Assembly (NCBI GenBank): GCA_001579985.1
Contig: LRSR01001624.1
Location: 1 to 21,848 of the forward strand
DNA: 21,848 nt
Origin: Hypsibius dujardini
Lineage: Eukaryota; Tardigrada; Eutardigrada; Parachela; Hypsibiidae
Reading direction: 5' to 3'
The position numbers were made by a program, and so were the translations under genes. Numbering within the stretch: the stretch's first letter is position 1; each line of letters opens with the position of its first letter. Under the pieces are notes generated by a model that made no database searches, was not told the DNA's origin, and saw only the letters and a program-made list of their open reading frames with translations. Shown piece after piece: positions 9,786 through 19,959 of the stretch.

Positions 9786-11833
9786 ATGGAATCTAGAACG
9801 AAATATTTATCTAATTATTCGCTTGGGAATATCTCCGTGCTGAGCTGCAACAGCAGCAACGAGACCGTCCAGCCTCAATGGAATCAGGCCTCTGTGGACG
9901 GTTGGTTCGCTTTCACCATCGCGATCTGTGTGTTCGGCACGGTCTCGCTGCTGCTCCTGCTGATTGTGGCTCTCACCAAACGCCTTCACCACGGTGCAGC
10001 CTTCCTCATTATTCACCTCTCCTGTCTGCAGTTGTTTCTGTGCGCCATCTCTTACCCCTTGTCCACCACCGATATCTACCTGGCTCTCATCCCCGACCAG
10101 ACCGTCCGGTTTGCCATTCACTGTCCCAGTTTTTTGTTCATCTTTAAGGTCGTCCTCCATACGGAAATGTGGTCGAGCGTGTTGTTGGCAGTCAATCGGT
10201 GCGTTTAGTGATGCTTGGCTTGAATTAGTTTTTACGAAGTACCATTTCAATTCAATCTAAAAATTCTCGTATTCAATCTAAAAATTCTCATATTCAATCT
10301 AAAATATGATTTATAAAGGTCAAGGCAAAATTTTTTTTCCATGTTCATTTTAAATGTGATGGCATTGATAATTTTATTTGTCAGTTAGAGTTCTCCTTTT
10401 GCAAGACCTCGCGATAGTGAGTTCCATTCTTCAATATCAATTTGCAAACTTTTGCCTTTTCTAATTTTTTCAAAAAAGTCACATGACGTCACCAGATCCT
10501 CTTCTTCTCCCATTTGGACATTCTTTCGCACGTCACAAAAAAATCAGCGTTTCCGTCTACGGTGTCTAGTCAGAGAGGAAACGTGAAACGTGAAAAAAAC
10601 GAGGCGACCTAAGTTCATCCCATCCCAAAATGAAACATTTACAATAGTTTCTCGCTGCACACGGTAACTATAACGCTGAGTTTTGGGCGCCAAAAATTTG
10701 AGTATCTATCTAAACATTCCAAATTTAATAAATCAGACGAAATTCGTCTAATAAAGTTTTCAAAAGAATGTCCAAATGGGATAAGCAGTCCTGATGACGT
10801 CACGTGATGAACAATGAAAAAAAAATAAAAAAGCGAAAGTTTGCAAACCCAAATTATTTCTGTGGGAAAAAACATACTGGAAGCTGAATTTTTTCTTGCT
10901 AACACGTTCGTCGATCCGGCTTTAATTTTCAGCACAAATAAAAGCCAGATTGCCCTTAATGTGACTTATTAATGTACGCAGATGCGTCGCGGTGGCCTTG
11001 CCGCACCACTACCGGATGATGACCACCAAGGTGGCACTGGCCAGTATGATCGGTGTACCCTGGGTCATCGCGCTGGTCATCAATATCCCGCTTCTCTTCG
11101 GCGTGGGGTTGGACCTGAAACGCGATCACCCGGTGGAGTATTGCCTCGCCATGCCGAACGGCAGCGTCTACAGTCGAGTCTACCTGGTGATGGAGCGGTA
11201 CCTGCCGCTGGGCGTGAAGGGCGTCATGCACTTTGCTCTGTTCCTGCATATCCACGTGAAGCGAGTCAACGGGAGAAAGTCGGTGAAACCGTTCGTTCCC
11301 TCGACGGGTACGGCGCCTTCAAGGAGCCTACAGAAGCCGCAGACAGCAACAACCAGCAAGAGGGCTCACGCTCAACGTGGAGGTCGCAATATCGTCTTGG
11401 CGGAAATATTGGGCGTTTCCTTCATCTGGAAGTGCGTGTGCTTCTTACCCGGACCGATCAGTCAGGAAGTTTATCCGGCGCTTTATTCGAGCTCGCAGAT
11501 TCTGCAGTTTTGGATGCTGCGGACGTTCGCCTTGTGTGGCTACGCAGCGAACCCGGTAGGCGATATGGTTAATTAAGCACCAAATCAAATGACGAATTCT
11601 GTATTAGAACTTGAAATAAATTGATTCTTCTGCCTTAGAGATGGTAAGATTTACGGAATTAATAATACTAAACAAAGCTTATACTGAAGTTTAAAAAAAA
11701 ATTCACCGTGAAGTTTGCTGTCAATGATTTTGCATTTCATTATAACTAACACAAATGTTGTTATCCTTTTATTTAGATATTTTTCTTTGCACTGAGTTCC
11801 GACTATCAAACTGCCCTGGCTCAGCTGCTGTAG
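9786..11833 (+). CDS. Rhodopsin-like (class A) G protein-coupled receptor, three exons
   Basis: This is predicted to be a seven-helix plasma membrane receptor; the ligand is unknown. Exons are 9786-10198, 10982-11555 and 11777-11833. The joins are in phase (2, then 0) and give 347 aa. The first join makes ...AVN-R-CVAVALPHHYR; the second makes ...YAANP-IFFFALSSDYQ, completing TM7 and helix 8. Helices lie near residues 40-63, 70-95, 108-142, 154-181, 204-230, 273-295 and 311-335. Four N-glycosylation sequons (N10, N15, N22, N25) occupy the short N-terminus. C113 and C192 are the expected TM3-ECL2 disulfide pair. The hallmark motifs are altered: the DRY position is NRC (137-139), CWxP is CFLP (291-294), and NPxxY is NPIFF (328-332). 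The intracellular loop 3 is basic. The start ATG is preceded by AAATCACA. It resembles orphan moody/Tre1-type invertebrate receptors, but the subfamily is a guess. Confidence 0.87.
10199..10981 (+). other. GPCR intron 1, with MITE
   Basis: The donor is GTGCGT and the acceptor is TACGCAG; length 783 nt, phase 2. Most of it is taken up by the inverted-repeat element at 10441-10847. Confidence 0.8.
10441..10847. mobile_element. MITE-like element in GPCR intron 1
   Basis: The arms 10441-10532 and 10761-10847 are imperfect inverse copies. Both carry TTTGCAAACTTT at the outer end, TGACGTCA/TGACGTCAC in the middle and CCCATTTGGACATTCTTT at the inner end. The interior of about 230 bp has no coding content. 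The total is about 407 bp. Confidence 0.8.
11556..11776 (+). other. GPCR intron 2
   Basis: The donor is GTAGGC directly after the NP codons of TM7. The acceptor is TTTTATTTAG, giving 221 nt in phase 0. Reading through the intron stops at 11574-11576 and would leave TM7 incomplete, which is why the splice is preferred. Confidence 0.8.
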
Positions 11834-12900
11834 CAGCAATACAATTTCGGGAAACAACCGATTGTTAAGCTCACCGCTCTGGAACGTCAATCTTCAAGGC
11901 TGTTCTGGTGCATCAACCATCCTTGCTATCAATTACGGCAAATACAGATTCTATATTAGATAATGCGCACCCTGAGGACACACCGGATGTCAGGTTGATC
12001 TTGTAACACGTTGAGTGCCTCTAGGTTAATCATCAATTGGCAAGCAGTACGCAGGTCATAAGCGCACGAGAGAACATGACCAACATGACCTCGGGCCGTC
12101 ATTCCCGCTGTCTCGCTGCATCAATGTACACCGGGAACATCAAATGAGTTTAGAAATAATTATCGAATCAGTTTCACTCTTCTAACTCTTAAATTTAATA
12201 GTCTTAACGTCTAACGAGCAAAATAAAACAACGCCTGACTCGAGTATTATTTGCAAAACGACACGGCGATCTCTGACCCAAAAAACAACAGATTGCATTG
12301 GAAAGTAGAAAAGGGATTGAATCAGCGAAGATGTCGAATTAAGCAGGTTTAGTCACACTGGGCTCACGAAGGATCGGAATGGAATTACGCACCCCGAATC
12401 CCCTGAATTTTTCCCCCAAAATAGTAGACTAAATATGCAGATTTAAAAAACTTTCATTCGCAACTGAGCCCTCGACTTGGCAGAAGAAAATTCTAAAGTT
12501 CCTGGAATGCATATCCACTTTGCCGTTGATTGGCTGATTCATTCACATGTAAAACGTATTTTTATTTTTTATCCCCCTTCAACGATGTTCCAACAACAAA
12601 CGCATTGAGACTTGGTTTTAGAGAAAAAAAGAACGAAAACAACCCACATGATTGTGGAGATGATTAAAACAAATTTCGCCATGTAAATTTCTCAAACGGC
12701 TTATCACGGCCACAAGTGGCAGACCGTGTGAACTAAACGACAGTTCTGATCTACAGTGACACTTGCTTGTTTTATACCGGACAGAGTGTGTCTGTACTGT
12801 ATCGTGTTAGAAGTTTATTTTACATTGCCTTTTTTATCAAGCTAAAACGGCGGGTCGGATAAAACGAAATGTCAGAAACGAAATAAAATAAAGAAACTCT
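11834..12900. other. Stretch after the GPCR with no recognised gene
   Basis: This presumably starts with the GPCR 3' untranslated region; an AATAAA lies at about 12221. Frames are short on both strands and no repeat or RNA gene is evident to me. Confidence 0.5.
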
Positions 12901-12902
12901 TC

Positions 12903-14205
12903 TTACTCATGATAATTAGCGCAATAAGGACAGTTTAACGTCTGGCCGTCAGAATCATCACTTTGCTCCCACCAGTGTGTGAAACAACAGTTTTCTTGAT
13001 ACCGACTGCATTTGAAGAACGTTAATTCAACACATTTGCAACAAGAGTCACCGGCATCAACTCTTCGCCCCTTCAAGCAGAATTCGGCGGGTGTGATGAA
13101 GGCTGGTGGTCGTTCATTCAAATGGCTCGGCGAGCAAAACTGATTGCAGATTAGCGACTGCAGCTGGGTGAGGCTGCTGCATTGACGCAATGTAATCTGG
13201 ATATCGTTAATAATCAGTCGGTCGTTCACGATTTTGACGAACGCCTTGTGCTGCCTCAAATAAAAAACACCAAAGAGCCGCACTTTTCCCGTCATTCCTA
13301 GCGGAATGATGCGGACGTTCAAGTCTAAGCCGGCAGGCTTACACTCCTTGACAAGCTTGTTGTCCGTATGGGCGCCCCCGGAATCAACCAGCCGCAGATT
13401 AGGTTCCGTCACGTCAGGAAATAAGACCTCTTCGTAAAAATCTGTTAGGATGATTTTTTGTTGTCGACCTTTCCCGATTTCGATGTTCTTATTACGAGGC
13501 TAGGTGGCCTGAAAACATCTAATCCTTTGGAGACGAAATAATAAAAGATGGAGAGCCTGACCTTAGGACACGGTTATAAAAAGAACAAGCAAGGTTTAAA
13601 GAGACGGACAGTTGAACGGACGGATGGATAGACCGACAGTCGGACGAGCGGACGGACAGTCGGACGGACGGACGGACAGTCGGACGGACGGACGGGCGGG
13701 CGGGCGGACGGACGGACGGACGGACGGAGCAAAATATGACGTTCTTACTTGGGCAAGTTCTTTTTGATAATGGGGCCAAATGCGCCGCTCTGCTTTTGAT
13801 TAACGACCAGCATCTTCGGAAACAAAACACCCGCTGCCGACAGAACCGGTTGAATAGTGTGCGAGTGGGTCATCGCATTCGTTTACTGCATTTTCGATTC
13901 AACTTGTTTGATTCAACTTTATGAAACAAGGCAAAATGATTCAAATCTTGAATGTACAATCATTGCTATAAGAAAAAATAAATACAAATAATCTTGAATG
14001 ATTGAATATTTTTATGAAAAAAATATTCCATAGGATATCTTGCCTTTGTCAGCTAACTTCCACCCACTGTGCATTTCCCGGTTGAAACCAGATTGGTTGG
14101 TGTTCCTGACATTTGCAGGACCAACGTACTCCACTTCTTGGACAAAGTCCACACCCGCCCTCCAAATGTCTGCTTTCTGCAAAATAAACTTCTCCTTGAC
14201 AAATT
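12903..14205 (-). pseudogene. Decayed DDE transposase (element 1)
   Basis: On the minus strand this reads as pieces of one DDE transposase related to Tc1/mariner-type and pogo-like enzymes. Piece one (about 14200-14030) has KADIWRAGVDFV and NTNQSGFNREMHSGW. Piece two (13882-13749) has THSHTIQPVLSAAGVL and FGPIIKKNLPK. It ends at donor GTAAGA; acceptor CTAG before 13499 restores the phase and gives NLVIRTSKSGKV. A one-base loss in the T6 run at 13454-13459 (A6 on the minus strand) then shifts the frame to IILTDFYEEVLFPDV, LRLVDSGGAH and IPLGMTGK. A Cys/His-rich tail (CCKC, CSRYQENCC, CPYCANYH) ends at TAA 12903. The first catalytic Asp is Asn (14096-14098), and the third appears lost (Gly within RLFGV, where QPLDV is expected). 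There is an in-frame TAA at 13883-13885. I found no terminal inverted repeats. Superfamily placement is by motif only. Confidence 0.68.
13602..13729 (+). repeat. (GACG)n microsatellite with GACAGTCG interruptions
   Basis: About 128 bp of GGAC/GGCG tetranucleotides, with the word GACAGTCGGACG recurring three times. It lies inside the 249-nt intron (13500-13748) inferred for the decayed transposase. On the minus strand it produces an artefactual Arg-Pro-Ser-Val frame. Confidence 0.93.
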
Positions 14206-15880
14206 TGATGATTTTTCACAAAAACAATTCGATTCGAAAAAACAAAACGATTTGACAAAAACAATTGATGAAACTCTAGACCCAACGTGGAGAAGCTTTG
14301 AAGCTTTCCAGTCAAGCAGATTTATTCACCTTTAGGGCGAACCGACTTAAATTGTTGTCGTGGATTGACTACTTGCATGCCGAAAGCATAAATGAATTAG
14401 TGAACTAACTTATGGCAGATTTCATACAAAAATTAGTAAATCGACACATTTATACAATGTGTGTACCGGGTAAGAAGTTTATTTCTTCACAAAATTGAAT
14501 TCAACCCAGCAGGTGCGCAGGCGCGTTAATTCAAATGAATTACCACTCATTCAATAGCTGAAACATTATTCTATGGCTTAATAAAGATCCTAACGTGAGA
14601 AGGGGCTTGTCAAAAATGGAAAGTTGTCAAGGAAAAACTTGTTAGAGTTTTAAATGTTTTTAATACACTAAAGTTTGTTTGTTTATGTTTAAGTTATGTT
14701 TTTGGAACGTCGTTAAGGGGGACAAAAAATAAAAAGACGTTTTACATGTGAATTAATCAGTCAATCAAAGGTTAATGTTCATGATAAAGCGGATATAAAT
14801 TCCAGGAACTTTAGAATTTTTTTCTGCCAGTGCGGCTTCCCATCCTTTTCTTCAAACTTGAAGCTAGGTAAGAAATCCATGCCCTCGTTTTAGTTTATAC
14901 AGTTCAAGCTTCTATCCTTAAAGTTATGATTGACTCTTTTTCGCCTGCTCAAGCCCAGCGCATTACTAAAATTCACCATTTCTTATTCTGTCGTTCGCTC
15001 TTTTCTCCAAAATTAAAATATGTTTTAACAAACTGATGCCGATATTTTTTACCTTTATTGGCGATGAAAGTAATACGCTAAAATGGCGAGGCTACTGTCC
15101 ATGAAGCGCAGAACGGAGCAGAAGTGTTGGCTATAACTAAATCCCAAGTCAATTATATTATTAGATATTATTATATTATATTATATATTATTATTTTATA
15201 TTATATATTATTATTAGACGCCTGTTTTTGGGGGGAAGCAGTGCCTTCTAATTTGTAATTTGTATTGATTTCTGCTGATTCCTCCGACTCCGAGCAAAGT
15301 ATGCGTGTTCGGGTAACTATTGCCCTCTACTGTAATTTGAGATCACGTTATGTGGAAAGTTGTGTACCGCGTTGAAGTTTGACGTCAATGCTGTGCGGTT
15401 CATCGTTCTGTCATCCGGAAAGGATAAATGTGCCCGCTGGAGGAGAAATGGCACGTGCAAAGCTTCAAGAATAACTGTAATAAGAATAAGATGCCATACA
15501 TTAGGGCCGCTTACATGTCGAGGGCACCACATGATCCGAATTAGAGTGCATCAGTCCTCAATATAATGGGCATGCCAAAAATGACCTTTTCCAAGAAGAT
15601 CTCGCCCAGATAAAGAAGGGTCGGTGTTGGGGCATGTCGCGGAATAATCTGGGTGACATCTTGCCCTCTCCTGACATCTATTGCCACCCTTGGGAGAATT
15701 CAAAATATGCAAGTAATATGCCTCTGAATTGTGCAATGTCAGTTATTGCCTGCTCCACGTCACACAGGAAATAGGATGTCTTTGACTGGGATTACATTAA
15801 TGTCCATAATGTGTCATCCTTCTGCTAACAAGGAGTTTATTATCTCTGTCAAACTCAGATCGCGCCTAAATTTTTTTCTT
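14206..15880. other. Stretch with no recognised gene
   Basis: A+T-rich DNA with a pure A/T microsatellite at 15153-15217 (TATTA repeats). The part next to 14205 should contain the N-terminus and end of the decayed transposon, but I could not recover either. Short frames around 15317-15736 give no family match. Confidence 0.5.
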
Positions 15881-16020
15881 GAATTCTGAATCCTCAACTA
15901 TGATTTGAGAAAATATGACTCGCGGCAGTGGAGCCCTTGTTCAGTGGGAAAAAAATTGGGAAGAACTCTATTGCGGCATTTCCTATAACATTGCTCACAG
16001 TCATTTGATTGATTGATCAA

Positions 16021-16385
16021 CGGATTTGAATTTTGAGTTCTTCATCATAAATAATTCTTCCTCTTCACTCGTACCCAGTTGCAATATTTTGATTGACATT
16101 TTTGCAGCACAGCAAAACATTTTTGAATGTGCGGGAGCAGAGGCGCGGAGCTAGGAATAATTCTCGAGCGAGTCGAGCCTGACCGGAACCGAAGGAAATC
16201 CAATGTTTTATAATCATTGGTATCCTTTGTTACCGGACAGGCTCAACCCGCTTAAGAACGATTCATAGCTCCGCCCCGTAAATAAAAATTCCATTCTGCT
16301 GATGCCAATCAAATTATTTCAACTTGTGTTGAGCGAGGAGGAAAAGTTATTCGCGTTTAGAATGAAGAACTCGAAATTAGAATCT
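16021..16385. repeat. 365-bp long hairpin (inverted repeat with 9-nt loop)
   Basis: The arm 16021-16205 and the arm 16215-16385 are imperfect inverse copies around a loop of nine bases (16206-16214). Matching words include CCAATG/CATTGG next to the loop, CCGGAACC/GGTTACCGG-like segments, CGGAGCTA at 16146 against TAGCTCCG at 16266, and GAGTTCTTCAT against ATGAAGAACTC at the ends. It is non-coding. Sequence at 15888-15925 upstream resembles the end of the foldback at 6276, which suggests a common repeat family. Confidence 0.82.
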
Positions 16386-16753
16386 GCAGCGAAACTAGTC
16401 AACTAACCATCCAAATAACTGCACGAGTCATCCACTAGGTGGCCAAGTGCCTGGAGCGAACACCCACCACCTGGAACGTTCTGCTCCCTACCCTACCTTA
16501 ACCCAACATCCGCAAATTAGGGTGTGACCTGAGCCATTAATGAGATTTGGTCTGCGGTTAGTTTTTGTCTGCCATTTTCCAGGGTGTAGATTAAATTACA
16601 TTTTTTGGGCCTATAGTGGATGCTCACAAGGGCAGGCGTCGTAACAAAAAAATGTGAGACAGTGGGAGGAGTAGTGACTGAAAAATGACGTTTCTAAGTT
16701 TTTTTCGAATTTTTATCCAAGCCCGACTAGCTGCACACTTGGCAAAACCGGCA

Positions 16754-17217
16754 CTACCGAGGTAAGGCCATGAAGACATTTGCTTTTAATGCCTATGTGC
16801 TCAAGTTGAAGCCACCCTTTAAGCAATAGGGGGGTCCGAGTTCGAGCCGATTCCAGCCAACGTGAGCAGCTGTTTTTGATTGATCGATTGGTTGAGCAAA
16901 TTTATCTTTTGGCGGTCAAGCGTCCTTGATTGATTTCTTGAGTGTTTTTCGATGCCTAAAATGCCCCAACCTTGTAAGCCATGACCTGTAATGCCGACTA
17001 AAGTTACATTTTGTATATTGCTGTTTTCTTTTTCCTGATTTTACTCCGTTCTGTTCTCCGATGGTCGGGGGATCAATCAATCAATCATTGAAAGGCAGCA
17101 GCACGCGGTAGCTGGAATTGGCTTGAATTCGGACCCCCCTATTTTGCGGGGCCAAAGCTTAAAATTGGCTTTAACTTGGGTACATAGGCATTAAAAGCAA
17201 GTGTGTAACTCGGTCAG
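16754..17217. mobile_element. Foldback element of about 460 bp
   Basis: The arm 16754-16893 and the arm 17069-17217 are inverse copies. TTGCTTTTAATGCCTATGT at 16780 is mirrored by ACATAGGCATTAAAAGCAA at 17182. AATAGGGGGGTCCGA at 16825 is mirrored near 17130-17143. The interior of about 175 bp has no gene. GATTGATT-type words sit at the inner edge of both arms. Confidence 0.83.
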
Positions 17218-17753
17218 TGTATACACGCATTACACGAGTTATTTGGCTTAACTTCTCTCGGCGCGATTGGGAGGAGGGGAGGGGAGGGGGAGGATAAGGA
17301 TTAAGGAAGAAAGGGGAATACTTTCTGAGGGATATTGAAGGGCTCTACGTGTATATGCATAAGGCGTGGTACATGGCTCCAAATAATTCCTACGGATAAC
17401 TCTCAGACTAGATATCAGGCTGAACACTCTAATAAGCCTGTCAAAGATCTGGAACCAGCCTGTTTCTAAGCTAGATGCGCCCAGCCTGTCTTTTCGTCGC
17501 AATGTAGCCTAGAATACTGGCTGTACTTTCGAAATGTTCCGCTCCGTGCAAGACACCTCTCTTGAAAGTTTCCAACTGACGCGAGAAATTAGTTCCGTGT
17601 GCAGACCGCGCAGTTAAGACTTGTCTTGCTTCGCCTGGCGTTAAAAATACTAATCTGCTGTTTTTGTTCTCTTAAATGTTCTTAAATAACACTTTATTTT
17701 GCTTAAATTGCAATCAATTAGTCTGTTATTGAATCAAGTGCGCATTATTATTA
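17218..17753. other. Stretch with no recognised gene
   Basis: Contains a G-rich purine tract (17269-17320) and CCAGCCTG words (17457, 17482) that recur in 18480-18640. The open frame 17248-17502 on minus is unrecognised. Confidence 0.5.
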
Positions 17754-17968
17754 CGAGGAGCAAACTGAAAGTAATGTCACTCCCTTTTTTAAAAATTACT
17801 GGTAATTACTAATTGCAAATTTATTTCATCTTTCTTCAAAGTAGTCCCCTCCAAACTGAATGTACCGGTCGTCTGTCTTTCCTCTGTCCTTCTGTATGAG
17901 CAGAATTTCAATACCTGCTCTAAGCTCATTTTAAAAAGGGGGTGACATTACTTTCAGTTTGCCCCTCG
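17754..17968. mobile_element. 215-bp mariner-type MITE with TA duplications
   Basis: The ends 17754-17794 and 17929-17968 are nearly perfect inverted repeats. Both begin CGAGG, continue with GCAAACTGAAAGTAATGTCA and end in a T-run plus AAAA. Each end is flanked by TA (17752-17753 and 17969-17970), the target site of Tc1/mariner elements. The interior has GTAGTCCCCTCC-like sequence and no transposase frame, so it must have been moved in trans by an autonomous relative. Confidence 0.9.
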
Positions 17969-17970
17969 TA

Positions 17971-19027
17971 TAGGACATCAGAGGATTCGTGTTCCTGTTT
18001 TGTTGTTGTTGCTGTGTGGAAGATGGCTGGATCCAACGGCTTACAACGTATCGCCTTCCCCTGCTCGGTACGTGAAGTTCCCACTTCAAATTTTAATCTT
18101 TAGATTGCTAATGATCATTTCAGCAGAGGTTTCGGATTCAGTGCTTGTAAGAAACGTGCCTTTTGTTTGTTTTTTTTTGCAGATCGCTCTGCAAGTCTAA
18201 AACAGAAATGAGATCTCATATCTCTTCGGCTTAACTTCCCAAACTTCGCCACAACACCGCTTTAGCTCGAATCTCGATCTTATATTTTGGCACTGTTGGT
18301 TTAGTTCTTTTGCTTTCAATTTGAATGTGGCCTGAACGAATTGCAGAAAATTAATCGATCACTTCCATTGGTCTATAAAATAAACGCCCATAGGGCGATG
18401 CAATTTTTAATTGGCCGAATCGCTGAAACAACAGTGTGGAAACCAGCTTGGCATAGGGCCACACTGTTGGCATAGGACCCATGCTGAATTTGCATAGGGA
18501 ACCAGGCTGTATCCAGCCTGCATTCCAGCCAGGTCAGTCAGTGTTGTATAGTCATGGAACATTCCAGTCTCTTCATTCAGCTATTTTGACTGAATTCCAG
18601 CCTGTTTTTTAACATAGTCGAAATAGGCTGTATCCAGGCCGGAACCAGTCAAGAGTTATTCGTAGGGATCACACAGACAGAAAGATGAGTGCGAGATCTA
18701 TTATTCATTGTGTGCTCTTTCGTGCGCACGCATTTAGCAGCCAGGTCATAAAACGTCCCGTAAAACTTAATTGCGATCGACAAAATCTTTGAAACTGATT
18801 CGTGACTTGTGAAGGCCTCACCAACGTTTCTCTTGTGATTTTCGGAATTGGAGACCAAGAACCGAAAAAAAGAGGGCTAAAAACATTTTAAAAGGAAAAT
18901 GGTCTCCAAATATTTAACTTTTTCCCCTCACCCTTTAGCACTTAAAAAAAAACAGCAGTCGAGGTTTTATGAAGTTGCCCGTTAAAACACATTTTTCCAA
19001 CTAGTCGGGGAAACACATCTATAAGTC
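17971..19027. other. Repeat-rich stretch with no recognised gene
   Basis: Contains an 11-bp perfect stem (18429-18439 with 18459-18469, CAACAGTGTGG) and repeated GGCATAGG and CCAGCCTG words at 18440-18640. AGAGTTATTCGTAGG at 18650 is an inverse near-copy of 17386-17404. This looks like degraded repeats related to 17380-17480. Confidence 0.5.
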
Positions 19028-19271
19028 CACCTTTGGCCAGGGAAATCGGGACGCTCAATTTTTCAAACGGCATTTTGTTAGCACAAGGCTACATGTTATA
19101 CAAAAAAGCGCTTTGATTTGAGTCTGAAATGTGCAGTGCGCAGCATTGTGGATCTTGTGGCCAACTATTTCCGCCTCAAATCAAAGAACGTTTCTGTTTA
19201 GCCTGCAGCCTTGTGGTAACAAACTGCCTCTTGACAAATTGAGCGTCCCGATTTTTTCTGGCCAAAGGTGC
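19028..19271. mobile_element. Foldback/MITE element
   Basis: The arm 19028-19130 and the arm 19172-19271 are imperfect inverse copies. CACCTTTGGCCAG, AATCGGGACGCTCAATTT and TTTGATTTGAG occur in both. The spacer is about 40 bp. Weaker similarity (GTTAAAAC) continues outward to about 18979 and 19320, so the element may be about 350 bp. It has no coding content. Confidence 0.8.
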
Positions 19272-19686
19272 CAGATATGTACAGCGCACTACTTACTCAT
19301 GCTTCTAAGTTTTAACCCGTTATATCTCATCTTAAATAGATTCAAGTCTACACACGATATCCACGCCTCACGAAGAAACCAACTGTGTACCCTTTAACCA
19401 ATTCAATGCCGCAAAGGATGCGTTAAAAATCTTGCGGCTGTCCGTAAATGGTAAACATAGTTATGCGGAATTTGAAAATAACCATTCGACAGAAAAGCAA
19501 TATAATTGATGCGTTCGACCAAGTTAACCCCATCAATGGCCTTTATCGTGGGGATCCATAAGATGTTTACGGTGAAAAGACTCTTTTCAATGGGCCACTG
19601 GTTAAAGCTCGACAAAAACATTCGGACTGTAATTTGTGGTGCTATTCATATCGACGATTGACGATCGAACCATCTAATTACAATTA

Positions 19687-19713
19687 CTGTAGCGAAGCGA
19701 TTCTACGGCGCAG
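19687..19713 (+). repeat. Left terminal inverted repeat of the Tigger-like element
   Basis: 27 bp starting CTGTAGCGAAGC, preceded by TA. Differs from the inverse of the right end at three positions. Confidence 0.88.
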
Positions 19714-19959
19714 CGCAATTTGCGCAATCCGTATATATAGCCCCGGGTGTGCGTACAATACCACCTACCCGCTGAAATACGCCTCAGTCTTCAATCAAGC
19801 AATTCATCAACGACCCACATGCTTAGTGATCTTCACAAACCTTCATCACTTTCTTCGGCAAAAGACGATTCGTTGAAACAACTAATCTCTAGAAAAGACT
19901 GTTTATTATCAAGATTTTCTCCACACCATCCATACCTTTAACAGGACTATCCTCTGACA

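Noticed and set aside
9807-10250. 147-codon minus frame opposite GPCR exon 1
   Set aside because: It is the shadow of the GPCR exon, whose helices, motifs and splice phases are far better supported.
10982-11572. 196-codon frame overlapping GPCR exon 2
   Set aside because: An out-of-frame shadow: the frame one base later continues the GPCR from exon 1 in phase and carries its helices.
13519-13830. 103-codon minus frame rich in Arg-Pro-Ser-Val
   Set aside because: Produced by the GACG microsatellite; the transposase reading lies in a different frame and exits at a donor before the array.
19403-19621. 72-codon minus frame left of the Tigger-like element
   Set aside because: Looks protein-like in composition but matches no family I recognise and has no supporting splice or start signals.
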